Source: Taudactylus pleione
Lineage: Eukaryota; Chordata; Amphibia; Anura; Myobatrachidae
Direction: 5' to 3'
Length of the DNA stretch: 64,000 bases
Assembly (NCBI GenBank): GCA_031769625.1
Contig: JAUIMM010000121.1
Location: 13,016,001-13,080,000 of the forward strand
The notes beneath the pieces were generated by a model that saw only the letters and a list, made by a program, of their open reading frames with translations, was not told where the DNA came from and ran no database searches. The translations under genes and the position numbers were made by a program. Positions 1-12,365 of the stretch are shown piece after piece (position 1 is the stretch's first letter; the number at the start of each line of letters is the position of its first letter).

Positions 1-144
1 TTGGATGTAATTAGCCTCAAATTAAATCTGAAAGTCTGCAGTTAAAGCACATCGTGTTTGTTTCATTTCAAAGCCATTGTGGTGGTGAATAGAGGCCAAA
101 ATATGAAAATTCTGTCAATGTCCCAATATTTATGCACCTGACTG
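1..144. mobile_element. Terminal-repeat end of a Tc1-type transposon (cut by window edge)
   Basis: The first 144 bases match, with few differences, the right terminal inverted repeat of the complete Tc1 element at 55299-56926, ending in CACCTGACTG at the same point. The transposase of this copy would lie before the window. Confidence 0.85.
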
Positions 145-156
145 TGTATATGTATG

Positions 157-208
<52 letters not shown>

Positions 209-376
209 CACACACACACACATATATATACTTAATCTCTAAATATATATATATATATATATATATATCTCACACAAGTGTGTGTGTGTATATATATATA
301 TATACACACACACGCACATCTATCTCTCTCTAAGTGTGTGTATATATATATATTTATCACTAAGTGTGTGTGTATG

Positions 377-420
<44 letters not shown>

Positions 421-425
421 TAAAT
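145..425. repeat. TA/CA microsatellite
   Basis: This is alternating TA with interspersed CA/TG dinucleotide runs, abutting the Tc1 end. Reading frames here are low-complexity Tyr/Ile/Thr strings and are not genes. Confidence 0.9.
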
Positions 426-566
426 CTGCCCCCTTTCTTATGCAGATGTGCAAATAATTTAAGCTTCCACATACACTTCAGCTCTATTTACATTCAATTA
501 AATTCATGCCTGGGTACAATTCTCCAAGTTCATGTTTAATTTTTCCAGATTGTACTCAAGAGTTTA

Positions 567-1310
567 TTTGTATTTATTTATATGGCGCCATAAGTGTTCC
601 TCAGTGCCTTACAAAGTACGTAAACAAATAAGTGACCAGTGACTTGCAGTACAATACAATGCAGGACAAGGACATGGCTAATATACAATGCTACATTAGC
701 GACCATAACACCCTAATAAGCAACAGAGCACAAGCAACCAAGTGTTAGGTGCCCTAGTGGGGAGTAAGAAGTAGATGAAAGTAAAGAGAAGCAAGAGGGC
801 CCTGCTCATAAAAGCTTATATTCTAAAGGGGAGGGGCAGACAAACAGGCATGACACAGATTAGGTAGATAGGAGCATGTAGCAGCAGGATAGGATAAGAG
901 CTGGCAGGCTTTGATGAAGTAGTGGGTCTTGAGGGGTTGAGTATGGGATCCCAGCGGTCGGGATGCTGCTGGTCAGAACACAGACAGCAACATCTTGACA
1001 GTCAAAATCCCGACACCCTTAGGTAAGTAAAGTAACACTAACCCTCCCCGATGCCTAACCCTAACCTTCCCCTGCCCGGTGCATAAACCTAACCCTCCCC
1101 CTAACGCCCCCTATACTTGCCTTCGGGATGAGAACGATGCTGACTACACCCCGGTCTTGAGAGCCCGTTTGAAGGATTGTAGAGAGGTGGAGAGTCTGAT
1201 GGGGAGAAGGAAGAGAGTTCCAAAGGTGGGGAGTAGCCCGGGCAAAATCTTGGAGATGGGAGAAAGTAATCAGTTGGCATGAGAGGCATGTTGAACCTAG
1301 AGGATGGGGA
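567..1310 (-). mobile_element. 3' fragment of the L2/CR1-type LINE family
   Basis: The sequence matches the 3' part of the LINE at 34.0-37.8 kb. The match runs from TTTATTTATATGGCG near 570 to about 1308 and includes the end of ORF2 (SDSPPLYNPSNGLSRP in both copies). The copy is truncated at its 5' end, as is usual for LINEs. It is split at 934-1152 by a small insertion flanked by a 9-bp duplication. Confidence 0.8.
934..1152. mobile_element. 219-bp insertion with 9-bp target duplication (non-autonomous DNA element)
   Basis: GGTCTTGAG occurs at 925-933 and again at 1153-1161. Removing the insert plus one copy restores the uninterrupted LINE sequence seen at 34.4 kb. The insert holds CCTAACCCTAACC-type runs and G-rich ends. 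A 9-bp duplication fits Mutator-like or Merlin-like elements, but the terminal inverted repeats are weak and the family is not identified. Confidence 0.7.
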
Positions 1311-1676
1311 TGAAGCCGGTGCTATCCCCGGCACCCCTAGGCTGTGGGTGCAGAGTTGATTATGTAAAAAATAGTTTAAATTATATTGTCTTTTACAGGA
1401 GAACTAGAAGTCCCAGCAAGCCTCCCCAGCATGCTGGTAGTTGTAGAACCACAAGTACCAGCATGCAGGGCATTAAGGGTCCGCTGGTACTTCCTAATTC
1501 ACCTGCAAAAGAAATATTTTAAAAATACAACTCTCATACCGTGTTGTATATTTTTATTACAGTACCTGTAAAAAAAAATAAAAATAAAATAAAAACATAC
1601 TACCCGTTGGTTCCATTCCCTGTAGGCATCCACTGTCTTAAAATAGAAAAATCGAGAAGCGCAGTCCAAACCGGAC
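1311..1676. repeat. Left arm of outer inverted repeat (partner 7605-7847)
   Basis: GCACCC...GTGGGTGCAGAGTTGATT, the pieces near TCCCAGCAAGCCTCCCCA, and the CCCTGTAGGCAT segment all reappear reverse-complemented, in mirrored order, at 7605-7847. The left arm carries about 120 extra bases around 1480-1600. It could be one foldback element or two copies of a dispersed repeat in opposite orientation. Confidence 0.7.
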
Positions 1677-1963
1677 AGAGGGCCAGATTCAGCAGTGTAC
1701 ACAATTGCAACTACGTACGCAGATCAGCCGATTGTTCAGCACTGCAATCGCACTGCAGTTATGCACGCAGATAGGAATCCATCACAGAGTGAGTGATAGG
1801 CAGTGAGCATTTGGGGTAGTGATGTGGGAGTGGTTTGCAGAAATGCAGGCATGTCTGTCCGTTTGAATGCCGTTGTATGGACGTACATAAATTAGCCACT
1901 GCGATTGCATTACGCAGCTTGAATACTCACTGTGTACAACGAAACTTGCAATTTCTGAGACTG

Positions 1964-4235
1964 AAAACCACAGGAGAGAAGATAAAGAAAGGACTCTATG
2001 TGGGGGCACACAATAGGTATGGAGATATGGCTGATATTAGCAATTAAAAATTAACCATAATTCAACATAATATTAAAAAGATGAGCAACTAGGACAATTC
2101 AACAAACAACAAAACAGACAATACGTATATGAATAAATCAAGGGAGATACATTCTCCACTGAAAAAGCCAGGCAAGATAATACTGTGATGATATAAATAC
2201 TAATATGTGCCTATGGCCACAATACAATATTTCACATCAGTTGATTCACAGTTAAGGCATACTTGCCTATAAAACAGATAATGCATGTATACATAAATCA
2301 AGGGAGATGCATTCTCCACAAAGAGATCACCTCTGATATTAGTATGTCTCTGTATGATATTAGAAAAAATAGACAATACATATAAAATAAATCAAGGGAG
2401 ATGCATTCTGCACTAGGAGAGCCAAGCAAGATAATATTGTGATGGTATAAACATTAATATGTGCCTTTGGCCACAATACAATATTTCTTACCTATAAATT
2501 CACAGTTGAAACGTGCTTGCATATACAACAAATAATATATGTATACATAAATTAAGGGAGATATATTCTCCACAGGTGAAATCACCTATGATATCAGTGT
2601 CTCTCTTCTGGTATTTTAAGAGAGATAGGCACACAAAAAAAATTTATACAGACAGGACAACAAATGATACGTGTATACATAGATCAAGGGAGATATATTC
2701 TCCACTGTGGATTGAAAAAAAGCCGGGCGAGATAATGTTAAAATAACATAAATATTAATAAGTGCCTTTGGCCTCAATATGATATTGTTTACACAGTATG
2801 GGCATACTATATCAGGAAAAGATCCCCTAAGTATTGGTGTCTATCTCCTGATGGGATGAGTTTCCATTAATTATCATACATGCATTTGTATGTATGCCCA
2901 CATGCACTGGAAATTTATGAAAAGAACATTTATTGAATAAATCTCACATAGAGAAACTGCACAGAGTGTAACAACAACACTGAGACTATCAGGATGGACC
3001 TCATTAATGTGAATTACTGGATTGATGACAGAAATTAAATGCACAGCATGAGGGTATATAGTTGATAAATAAAGTCAGAGCAGTCAATCGCTTATCCCTC
3101 TAGTTAATTAACTGTTATGCTGCAAAGAAAGAGACAGGGGTCCAGTAATGTATGTGTGATATTGAGGTAAGATAGGCTGTCAGGTTAGGTGGCCGTCTGC
3201 CCTGATGCGCTAGGCAGTGCAGGGGGTATGCGCCACTTACCTGATCAGCGTACAGTCCTCGTTTGTAGTCTATTGTGTTGTCAGCAGTGCCAGCGCATGC
3301 CGCTGTGTGTAGTTGGAAACCGGAGTCACGTGTGCGCATCACGTGACCCGGAAGTGTAGGTCTGACGCGCGCTTCGCCGCTGAGAGGCTTGCTCACAAAT
3401 CCAACCCTATAGCCATCAGCAATGGGTCAGTCTTCTTGTACCCACTGCTGACCAATCACATCACCTCTATTATGAGCCATAAATCAATCGGCCTATCAGT
3501 ATAGTGAATCCTATTGTCTATTGCCATTGGATCAATCATATAATAGACAGATATACTGACCAATCAAAACGCTGAAAAAACGGCAGTGTAAGATGCATGA
3601 TAGACAAGTGTACTAGCCAATCAAAAGGCTAGAAAAATGGCAATATATAGTTAAGAATCGTTTGTATTATTAGCAGATTGCTATATATTCAAGATATTCA
3701 TGAGAATAATAAATGGTGCCACTAACAAGGCAGGTTAATATTCATATAAATGTGTATATACATAAATATATATAAAAAGAAGCGAACTACATTAGTCTTA
3801 CACAGTAATTGCCTGATATAATAAAGAGTTGTTCTAAATATATAGCAATCTGCTGATGATACAGATTATTCAGGAGGATGATGGTTGGTGCCACTAACAG
3901 GGCAGGTTAACATGCATATATATGTGCAAAAATACATATATAAAGAAGCGAGCTACGTTAGTATTACACAGTAATTGCCTGATATGACTGGTTAGAATGA
4001 GATCTATATCCAAGAAGATATGTATCATAAAGAGGGATAATTATGTAGGATACCCCGTGAATATAAACAAAGATTGTAAACAAAGAAAATAGTCTATTCC
4101 CTAGTTGGTATGCTGAGAGAGCAGCTACTGCATGTCATTATACCTCAGTAGTGAAAGACATGTGAGCGTACCCAGAAAGCACATAGGGATGAGAATGAGT
4201 AAGTAAAGCATCTACTGTCACATTGTATCAGCTGA
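1964..4235. repeat. Left arm of large inverted repeat
   Basis: The partner is 4626-6905. Within the arm a unit containing AAGGGAGATNNATTCTCCAC recurs about five times (near 2140, 2300, 2392, 2552, 2686), so the arm itself contains an internal, irregular tandem repeat. An MAxxCGCG-rich segment at 3330-3400 is the most GC-rich part. Confidence 0.85.
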
Positions 4236-4625
4236 TCTCCTTTATGGTATATTATTATTAATGGGGATTGATGTCAATTTTTTCCTTCTGTTTTTTCTCT
4301 GAACTGTAGCATCAATGACCATTACTTATGAACTGCATATTTATCACTCTGCAATGCCCTATGGTAACAAAGTGGTGCGTTCGGTATAGCCAATATGTTT
4401 GCAGTACTCTTCTAATCAATACACAGGTTCTTCATTGCCTACTAATCATCAATTCCATTGGTATATGGTTATTCTAAGCATGAGTTCCTGATCACGTACT
4501 GATGCAATACTTTTCCCTTTTTCTCTTGTCTTTTTTCTCTCATTATACTACATTTCCACTTATTTTAAGGGCACTCTCATCACAGATTTTCAGGAAAGAT
4601 GCCTGCAATGATTATCAGGCACCTC

Positions 4626-6905
4626 TCAGCTGATACAATGTGACAGTAGATGCTTTACTTACTCATTATCATCCCTATGTGCTTTCTGGGTACGCTCACA
4701 TGTCTTTCACTACTGAGGTATAATGACATGCAGTAGCTGCTCTCTCAGCATACCAACTAGGGAATAGACTATTTTCTTTGTTTACAATCTCAGCCATTAT
4801 GTTATATTCACGGGGTATCCTACATAATTATCCCTCTTTATGATACATATCTTCTTGGATATAGATCTCATTCTAACCAGTCATATCAGGCAATTACTGT
4901 GTAAGACTAACGTAGCTCGCTTCTTTATATATGTATTTTTGCACATATATATGCATGTTAACCTGCCCTGTTAGTGGCACCAACCATCATCCTCCAGAAT
5001 AATCTGTATCATCAGCAGATTGCTATATATTTAGAACAACTCTTTATTATATCAGGCAATTACTGTGTAAGACTAATGTAGTTCGCTTCTTTTTATATAT
5101 ATTTTTGTATATACACATTTATATGAATATTAACCTGCCTTGTTAGTGGCACCATTTATTATTCTCATGAATATCTGTATTATTAGCAGATTGCTATATA
5201 TTCAAAACGATTCTTAACTATATATTGCCATTTTTCTAGCCTTTTGATTGGCTAGTACACTTGTCTATCATGCATCTTACACTGCCGTTTTTTCAGCGTT
5301 TTGATTGGTCAGTATATCTGTCTACTATATGATTGATCCAATGGCAATAGACAATAGGATTCACTATACTGATAGGCCGATTGATTTATGGCTCATAATA
5401 GAGGTGATGTGATTGGTCAGCAGTGGGTACAAGAAGACTGACCCATTGCTGATGGCTATAGGGTTGGATTTGTGAACAAGCCTCTCAGCGGCGAAACGCA
5501 CGTCAGACCTACACTTCCGGGTCACGTGATGCGCACACGTGACTCCGGTTTCCAACTACACACAGCGGCATGCGCTGGCACTGCTGACAACACAATAGAC
5601 TACAAACGAGGACTGTACGCTGATCAGGTAAGCGGCGCATACCCCCTGCACCGCCTAGCGCATCAGGGCAGACGGCCACCTAACCTGACAGCCTATCTTA
5701 TCTCAATTTCACACATACATTACTGGACCCCTGTCTCTTTCTTTGCAGCATAACAGTTAATTAACTAGAGGGATAAGCGATTGACTGCTCTGACTTTATT
5801 TATCAACTATATACCCTCATGCTGTGCATTTAATTTCTGTCATCAATCCAGTAATTGACATTAATGAGGTCCATCCTGATAGTCTCAGTGTTGTTGTTAC
5901 ACTCTGTGCAGTTTCTCTATGTGAGATTTATTCAATAAATGTTCTTTTCATAAATTTCCAGTGCATGTGGGCATACATACAAATGCATGCATGATAATTA
6001 ATGGGAACTCATCCCATCAGGAGATAGACACCAATACTTAAGGGGATCTTTTCCTGATATAGTATGCCCATACTGTGTAAACAATATCATATTGAGGCCA
6101 AAGGCACTTATTAATATTTATGTTATTTTAACATTATCTCGCCCGGCTTTTTTTCAATCCACAGTGGAGAATATATCTCCCTTGATCTAGGTCTACACAT
6201 ATCATTTGTTATCCTGTCTGTATAAAAATTTTTTGTGTGCCTATCTCTCTTAAAATACCAGAAGAGAGACACTGAGATCATAGGTGATTTCACCTGTGGA
6301 GAATATATCTCCCTTAATTTATGTACGCATATATTATTTGTTGCATATGCAAGCACGTTTCAACTGTGAATTTATAGGTATGAAATACTGTATTGTGGCC
6401 AAAGGCACATATTAATGTTTATACCATCACAATATTATCTTGCTTGGCTCTCCTAGTGCAGAATGCATCTCCCTTGATTTATTTTATATGTATTGTCTAT
6501 TTTTTCTAATATCATAAAGAGACATACTAATATCAGAGGTGATCTCTTTGTGGAGAATGCATCTCCCTTGATTTATGTATACATGCATTATCTGTTTTAT
6601 AGGCAAGTATGCCTTAACTGTGAATCAACTGATGTGAAATATTGTATTGTGGCCATAGGCACATATTAGTATTTATATCATCACAGTATTATCTTGCCTG
6701 GCTTTTTCAGTGGAGAATGTATCTCCCTTGATTTATTCATATACGTGTTGTCTGTTTTGTTGTTTGTTGAATTGTCCTAGTTGCTCATCTTTTTAATATT
6801 ATGTTGAATAAAGGTTCATTTTTAATTGCTGATATCAGCCATATCTCCATACCAATTGTGTGCCCCCACATAGAGTCCTTTCTTTCTCTTCTCTCCTGTG
6901 GTTTT
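4626..6905. repeat. Right arm of large inverted repeat
   Basis: This is the reverse complement of 1964-4235, sharing the AAGGGAGAT tandem units (6175-6730) and the GC-rich segment (5480-5600). A 93-codon open frame at 5472-5753 is present, with a few changes, at 3396-3115 in the other arm. It resembles no family and is probably non-coding. Confidence 0.85.
5472..5505 (+). ncRNA. Hammerhead-ribozyme-like core (degenerate), right arm
   Basis: The sequence reads GTGAACA, then a GCC/GGC stem with a TCTCAGC loop, then GAAA, then CGCACGTC. A type I hammerhead needs CUGANGA, stem II, GAAA, a short stem III and a UH cleavage site. Here the second conserved box and stem II fit, but the first box is mutated (GTGAACA for CTGANGA), so it should be inactive. 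The other arm has GTGAGCA and GAAG at the same places (minus strand, 3361-3395). The family link to Penelope-type terminal repeats is inference. Confidence 0.35.
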
Positions 6906-7345
6906 CATGCTAACAATTGACTCTGGGGAGCACCATAGACTATCCTATAGATGGCCTATTAGACTGTGGTTTCATGATCCATGATAGGAATATCATAACA
7001 CGTATATGTGTGTATATATATTAAGTCTGTTTTCGGTATATACATGAGATATATCATTCATTACACTTCAGCAGAATTTTCTCAGTGCGGTTCCAGTATA
7101 CATTTTTTTGTAATTTCTGAGACTGGTCAGACCTGCTATAATTCTGTGTGACGGGCCGATGTGCTTCAATGGTACCGATGTATGCGTAGGACTGTGAGGT
7201 ATTATGGATGTGAGAGAGCAGCAGTAGGCATCTCTGTGCTTGCTGAGCTGTGGCAGGCATTAGCATACTTTTGCAGCTTCATTACGTGTGATTACGCAGC
7301 TGCGATCACAATTGCGATCCATTCTGAATCAGGCCCAGAGTACCA

Positions 7346-7557
7346 TAGAAATGCATTGGCTGAACTTTCATTGGCTGAGAGAGGCGAGCCTCTGTCTCCC
7401 AGCCAATGAGCAGTTCCTTCCATTGACTTCAATGGTAGGATGCACTTTAGTATCCTTGTTATTCCCACCATTGAAGTAAATGGGGGGTAGCGCTCACTAG
7501 GTGAAAGGCAGAGGCTTGTCTGTTTCAGCCAATGAACGTTCAGCCAATGCATTTCTA
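7346..7557. mobile_element. 212-bp foldback MITE
   Basis: The left end TAGAAATGCATTGGCTGAAC is matched by its exact reverse complement at 7538-7557. Inner parts (GAGGC, CCATTGA...) also pair. It may use a TA target if the terminal TA is the duplicated site. Confidence 0.75.
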
Positions 7558-7604
7558 TGTGAAATGCAGCGGCTGGAGCTGCATTTGGGAAGTACCGTCC
7601 TTAC

Positions 7605-7847
7605 TGTCCTCTGGGTCCACGTTTCTCGTTATTTTTATTTTAAGAAGACTCTGCATGCCTACAGGGAATGAAGAGGACTCTTAAATTCCCTGCATGCTGG
7701 TACTTGTGCTTCTCCAAGTACCAGCACGTGGGGAGGCTTGCTGGGACCTCTAGTTCTCCTGAAAAGGACAATGTTAATACAACTATTTTTTTACACAATC
7801 AACTCTGCACCCACTACCCAGGGTGCCGGGATAGCCCCGGTCTTCAG
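7605..7847. repeat. Right arm of outer inverted repeat (partner 1311-1676)
   Basis: This is the reverse complement of 1311-1676, without the extra middle bases of the left arm. It is followed to about 8030 by C/G-homopolymer-rich sequence with no recognisable gene. Confidence 0.7.
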
Positions 7848-9033
7848 CCCGAGACCTTGGGTGCCCTGGAGGTGGGGGAGGGGGGGGCAGTCTCTTTTAT
7901 TGGGGGGGGTCCCCCACCTCCCCAGGGGTCCCCGACCTGTGTTGACCAGCATGGGGTGCTGAATGCTTTGGCCAGGGGACCCCCATGAAGCGGGTCCCAT
8001 GGCTGTGGCATTACACCCCCACTAGTTAGAGCCGTTGCAGTTTGTAGATAATACAGGGGACCCCTATTCCTTTTTTCCCCCGAAATTCCACAACCAGGAC
8101 CGGCTTACAGAGCTGGGTGCTTATTGTGCTTCTGGGGGGAAGCATTCACGGATCTGACTGATCTGCTCAGGCTAAACTCGCTAGCTTGAAGCAGGTCTAT
8201 TATTTTTCAAGTTTTACTGTATTTAAGTAATTTTGTGCAAGCTAAACTCACACTCTATAACCGGGGTGGCCAACCCACAGCTCTCAAGCCGCATGTGGCT
8301 CTTTTGTGCTTCCTTTGTGCGCCTGATGGATCCAGTTAGATCCAGCAGGCAGCAGAAGCGGCAGCAGCAATGGCGTGGAGCGGTGCCAGCATGAAGACAG
8401 GTAAGTTTCTTCATAGGGGTGTGGGTGGGGAGGGAGAGCTAGTAATGGGGCATGACTACAGGGAGCATTTCAGAAGGGGCACAACTACTGGGGGAAAGAA
8501 AGTATAACAGCGCTACAATCTAAGCAGATAATAATAAAAGTTACAAGCAAGTAGAACAGCGGCACTGCCACAAGAGCTCTATTCAGCATCGAACCAGCCA
8601 CACGGACTTTCACTTGCCGACATCCCCTCACAGTGCCAGCTCCACTTGGAGCTACTTTACCTCCTGCCTGCCTCTTACAACTGGCCCTGACTGCCAACAG
8701 CAGCTCTCATCATCACCGGACTTGGACGGGTGACAGTGCTTTTCATCTTACAGGCCACTTTCACATCATTTATTAACCAGCTCAATGGCTTAGCACCATC
8801 TATAGCCGCTGACCATTGGGACACTGCATGTGACTTTTTTATTTTTTTTTCAATACATTTTTATTGAGACAATATGTATTACAACATCCAACATAAAATC
8901 ACATTGATCATTTTTTGAAGTACAACTTTCAAATTTATAAACAAGTCTTCAAGTTTATCCTTTACATTTATATTTCTATTTTGATAAACCATTACAAAAT
9001 TATTGAGCCGGAGAGAGAGCAAACCAAATCTTT

Positions 9034-12000
9034 CTAAATTATATTAATAGGAGGATCACCTACCGCCAGTCTTGTGAGATACCATGTGGTAATCCTCAAA
9101 CTGTGGTGCATTTGTTTCCTTATAGTAACTGGGAGTGTGTCTATGTATATTTCCCACAGTGAAAAGAAACGTACCACCTTTTTTTCTTTTTGTGTCAAAG
9201 TCTCTACCCAATCCATTTTAAAAATAAAATAAAATTTTGTCATGAATAGGGACCATTGGAGGGGTGAGCTATCCAACCAACCCTGTAGTATGGTTTTCCT
9301 ACCTGCCGCGCTCATAATCAACAGTAATTTCTTACTATCTAAGGTCATACGCTGGTCTGGATCGAAAACCCCTAATATCGCCCACTCAGGAGTAAATGGA
9401 ACATAGTTTATAAAAAAAATTTCTGTATATCTTATCTGATGCCAAAAATTTTTAACTATTGGGCACGCCCATAGACAATGAAAATTGTCCGCTTCCTCCT
9501 GTTGGCATCGTGGACATAAATGATTATTAGATGAACCCATTTTGAACCGTCTAATGGGGGAAAGATAGACATTATGATAAACATTTATAAAGAGTTCAGT
9601 ATACATACTGGCTGGCAAAGTTCTTCTAGAGAACTCAAATGCCTTTTCTAGCCTTGGAATCATCAAATTTGGGAAATAAGTTAGCCATACCTCCGGAAAT
9701 TGTAGCATGATCAATTATATCTCTTAAAAAATTATAATGGATTGAGATAGCTCTATGGTGTGGTAAGTGATAAGATAGAAATGTGTCCAACGTATTGTCC
9801 CAATCCTTATTGGAAAAATATTGTAGAACGTGTGTAAGATAGGAACGCACTTGCAAAAATGCCAATGGATAAGGGTTTATCATTGGGAAAATATTTGAGA
9901 CTTCCGTGTACGTGAGCATGCGTTTTCCTTCAACTGAAACCAGCGATTTCAAATTGATTATACCCGCCAGACGCCATAGTGTGAAAGGGTGAGCAGCCAT
10001 GCCGTCAAGGAAACTAGGATTACGAATTAGTGGAGGGTGAAGAGTGTAGTAAGCATTTAATCCAGCCTTATGTCATAAAATGTGCCACATCTTTCGAGTT
10101 GTCCATAGTAACCAATTTGATTTATATATTTCAGATATCTCTTGTTCATGTTGATGAAGAAAACTTATTAGATCACTTTCTAATAGGAAGCTTTGTTCCA
10201 CTTGTACATTTGTATATATGGAGGACTGATGCAACCAATCACGTAAATGTCGCAAAAGTGCCGCCTGACTATATACAGTTATATCTGGAAAATGTATTCC
10301 CCCGTTACTTCTAGGTTGGCATAGTTTCCGTAAGGCTATTCTAGCTCTGCCACCCTTCCAAATAAATTGATGTATCAGCCTATTAATTTTAAGTGTGTCA
10401 GCTTTTGTTAAGAGAACAGGAGAGACTGCAAAGGATACATTAAAACGGGGCATAGCCACCATCTTTAATAAAGTATCTCGTCCCAAAAATTATAAAGGAA
10501 GACGTTCCCAACCCCCTAATATCCGCACTCAATCTATTTATCACTCTTGTGATATTGAGTCTATAGAGATCATAGATATTGTGTGGTAATAATATTCCTA
10601 GATATGGTATGTATTGTTTAGACCATTGTAGGGGATATTGAGAAGCCCACCTAGGAGGTCTAGCAGAATTTTTAAAAGACATAGCTATTGACTTAGTCAT
10701 ATTTATGTATAGACCAGATATTTGACCAAAATGTTCTAATTTATGTAATAGAAGGGGCAAAGATTGTTCAGGATTACCTATATAAAGAATATCATCCGCG
10801 AACACAGAGATTTTCAATTCTTGTCTGCCCACAGAGATAACCTTTAGTTCTCACCAAGTCTGAAGAGTTCTAAGAAGAGGATCTAATGCCAAATTAAATA
10901 ACAACAGTGAAAGAGGACAACCCTGACGGGTGCCCCTTTCCAGATAAAAACGGGGACCTACTATGCCATTGACTAACAATGATGTTGACGGATTAAAATA
11001 AAAATACCGTATCAGCTTAACAAAATTTGTTCCAAAGGCTCTTCTCTCCAGCACCTCAAACAAGTATGGCCACAAGACCATATGAAAAGCTCTCTGAATA
11101 CCCAAACTTAATAACATATTCTCAACTCCCGACGTTCCCCCCGACGCCACTACTGCTGCAATTGCCGTCCTTATAGCCTTTACTGCATGTCGCCCGTGCA
11201 CAAACCCTGTTTGATGTTCTGTCACTATGTGAGGTAAGATTGTTTGGTGTCTTAACGCCATGATCTTAGCCAAAAGCTTAAAATCCACATTCAGGAGACT
11301 AATAGTCCTATAAGATGACATCAAATTTGGGTCTTTGTCCGGCTTTGGCAGCAGAATTGTATGCGCCTCATTAAAGGTATCATATGGTGTGTTATTATCA
11401 TGTATTGTTTTGTATAATTCTAACAATGTTGGGGATATGTGTGTTTGTAATATTCGATAGTATTCGTCAGAAAAGCCATCCGGCCCAGGGGATTTGCCAG
11501 CAGGGAGCAACGTTATGGCTTTATTAATTTTTTCCATAGTTATGCTACCCGCTAACGCCTCCCTCTGCTCCACTGTTAACTTTGGTAAAACGTCATCAGT
11601 AAGCAGGGTGGACTGAAGTGCCCCATCAATAGATGCGGAACGAAACATCTCTTCAAAATAAGATTGAAATTGATTAACAATTTATTTGGAATCAGTAATT
11701 ATGTCTCCTGTAGTAGGATGTGTCAGTGTAGTAATTGTATGGCGTTGTCTGTAGGGTTTAGATAAATTTGCTAACAGTTTGCCTGCCTTGTTCCCCCAAC
11801 GGTAATATTTGTTTTTAGTGTATTCTATTGAATGTTTTGCCTGTGTTAGCAGATAGGTTTCTAATATCTGCCTAGCTTGTTTGTACCGATTCATTTTTTC
11901 AGGTGAAGGATCATTAGTATATTGTTGAAAGGTGTCCTTTACCACATCCCTCAAGGCCCTGTATTCCACCCTAGCCTCTCGACGCTTGCGTGCCACATAG

Positions 12001-12365
12001 CTTATAATATGACCCCTCATTACAGCCTTTGAGGCCCGCCAAAAAAGAATAGGGTCGTCCCAAGAGGACAAATTATCATCCACGTAGTTTGTCCAGTGGT
12101 GAATAAGGAATGTTTTAAACTCATCAGATTGAGCCAGATAATGTGGAAATCGCCAAACATAATCCACCCGTTTCATGTGCGAATGAGAAAGAGCCAGTGT
12201 AACAGGGGCATGATCTGAAACAAGTATATCATGTATATCCACTCCCTGTATCTCAGACATCAAACCATCAGAGATCAATATTTTAATCAATTCTTGACAA
12301 TGATCCATGAACCATGGATAGATAAGTATGTGTTTTATCAGTGGGGTTTAATAGTCGCCACGGGT
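9034..12365 (-). pseudogene. L1 ORF2 remnant (endonuclease end, reverse transcriptase, C-terminal domain)
   Basis: Pieces in order are the end of the endonuclease (DPWRLLNPTDK, then DHAPVTLALS, 12360-12180), the linker to 11682, the reverse transcriptase N-part (LLPAGKSPGPDGFSDEYYRI, 11648-10851), the catalytic FADD box (SVFADDILYIG, near 10800), the thumb (10486-10073) and a Cys-rich end (CPRCQQEEADNFHCLWACP, near 9500). Several frame changes and stops separate them. The N-terminal half of the endonuclease is absent. Confidence 0.85.

Larger units (their letters stand above)
1964..7111. mobile_element. 5.1-kb insertion made of two 2.27-kb inverted arms
   Basis: A 14-bp direct repeat, AATTTCTGAGACTG, flanks the insert (1950-1963 and 7112-7125). 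Inside, 1964-4235 is mirrored by 4626-6905, with a 390-bp unique spacer (4236-4625) and a 206-bp unique right tail (6906-7111) ending near a T-run. The arms differ by scattered substitutions and short indels, so it is not a fresh duplication or a simple assembly reflection. No transposase or reverse transcriptase frame is visible. Each arm carries a hammerhead-like core. The size of the target duplication suggests target-primed retrotransposition followed by or including inverted duplication. A Penelope-like origin is conceivable but unproven. Confidence 0.75.
1680..7336. mobile_element. MITE with GGGCCTGATTC-type termini, interrupted by the palindromic insertion
   Basis: The left end reads GGGCCAGATTCAG (1680) and the right end is its near complement (GAATCAGGCCC, ending 7336). 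The same termini bound the element at 63274-63758. Taking out 1964-7111 leaves about 500 bp of non-coding sequence. AGA flanks both ends, which may be a 3-bp target duplication or chance. Confidence 0.6.

Noticed and set aside
232..453. Tyr/Ile-rich open frame
   Set aside because: It is pure TA/CA microsatellite.
3115..5753. A 93-residue open frame conserved in both palindrome arms (3396-3115 and 5472-5753)
   Set aside because: Its similarity is explained by the arms being copies. It overlaps the hammerhead-like segment, matches no family and shows no coding bias by eye.
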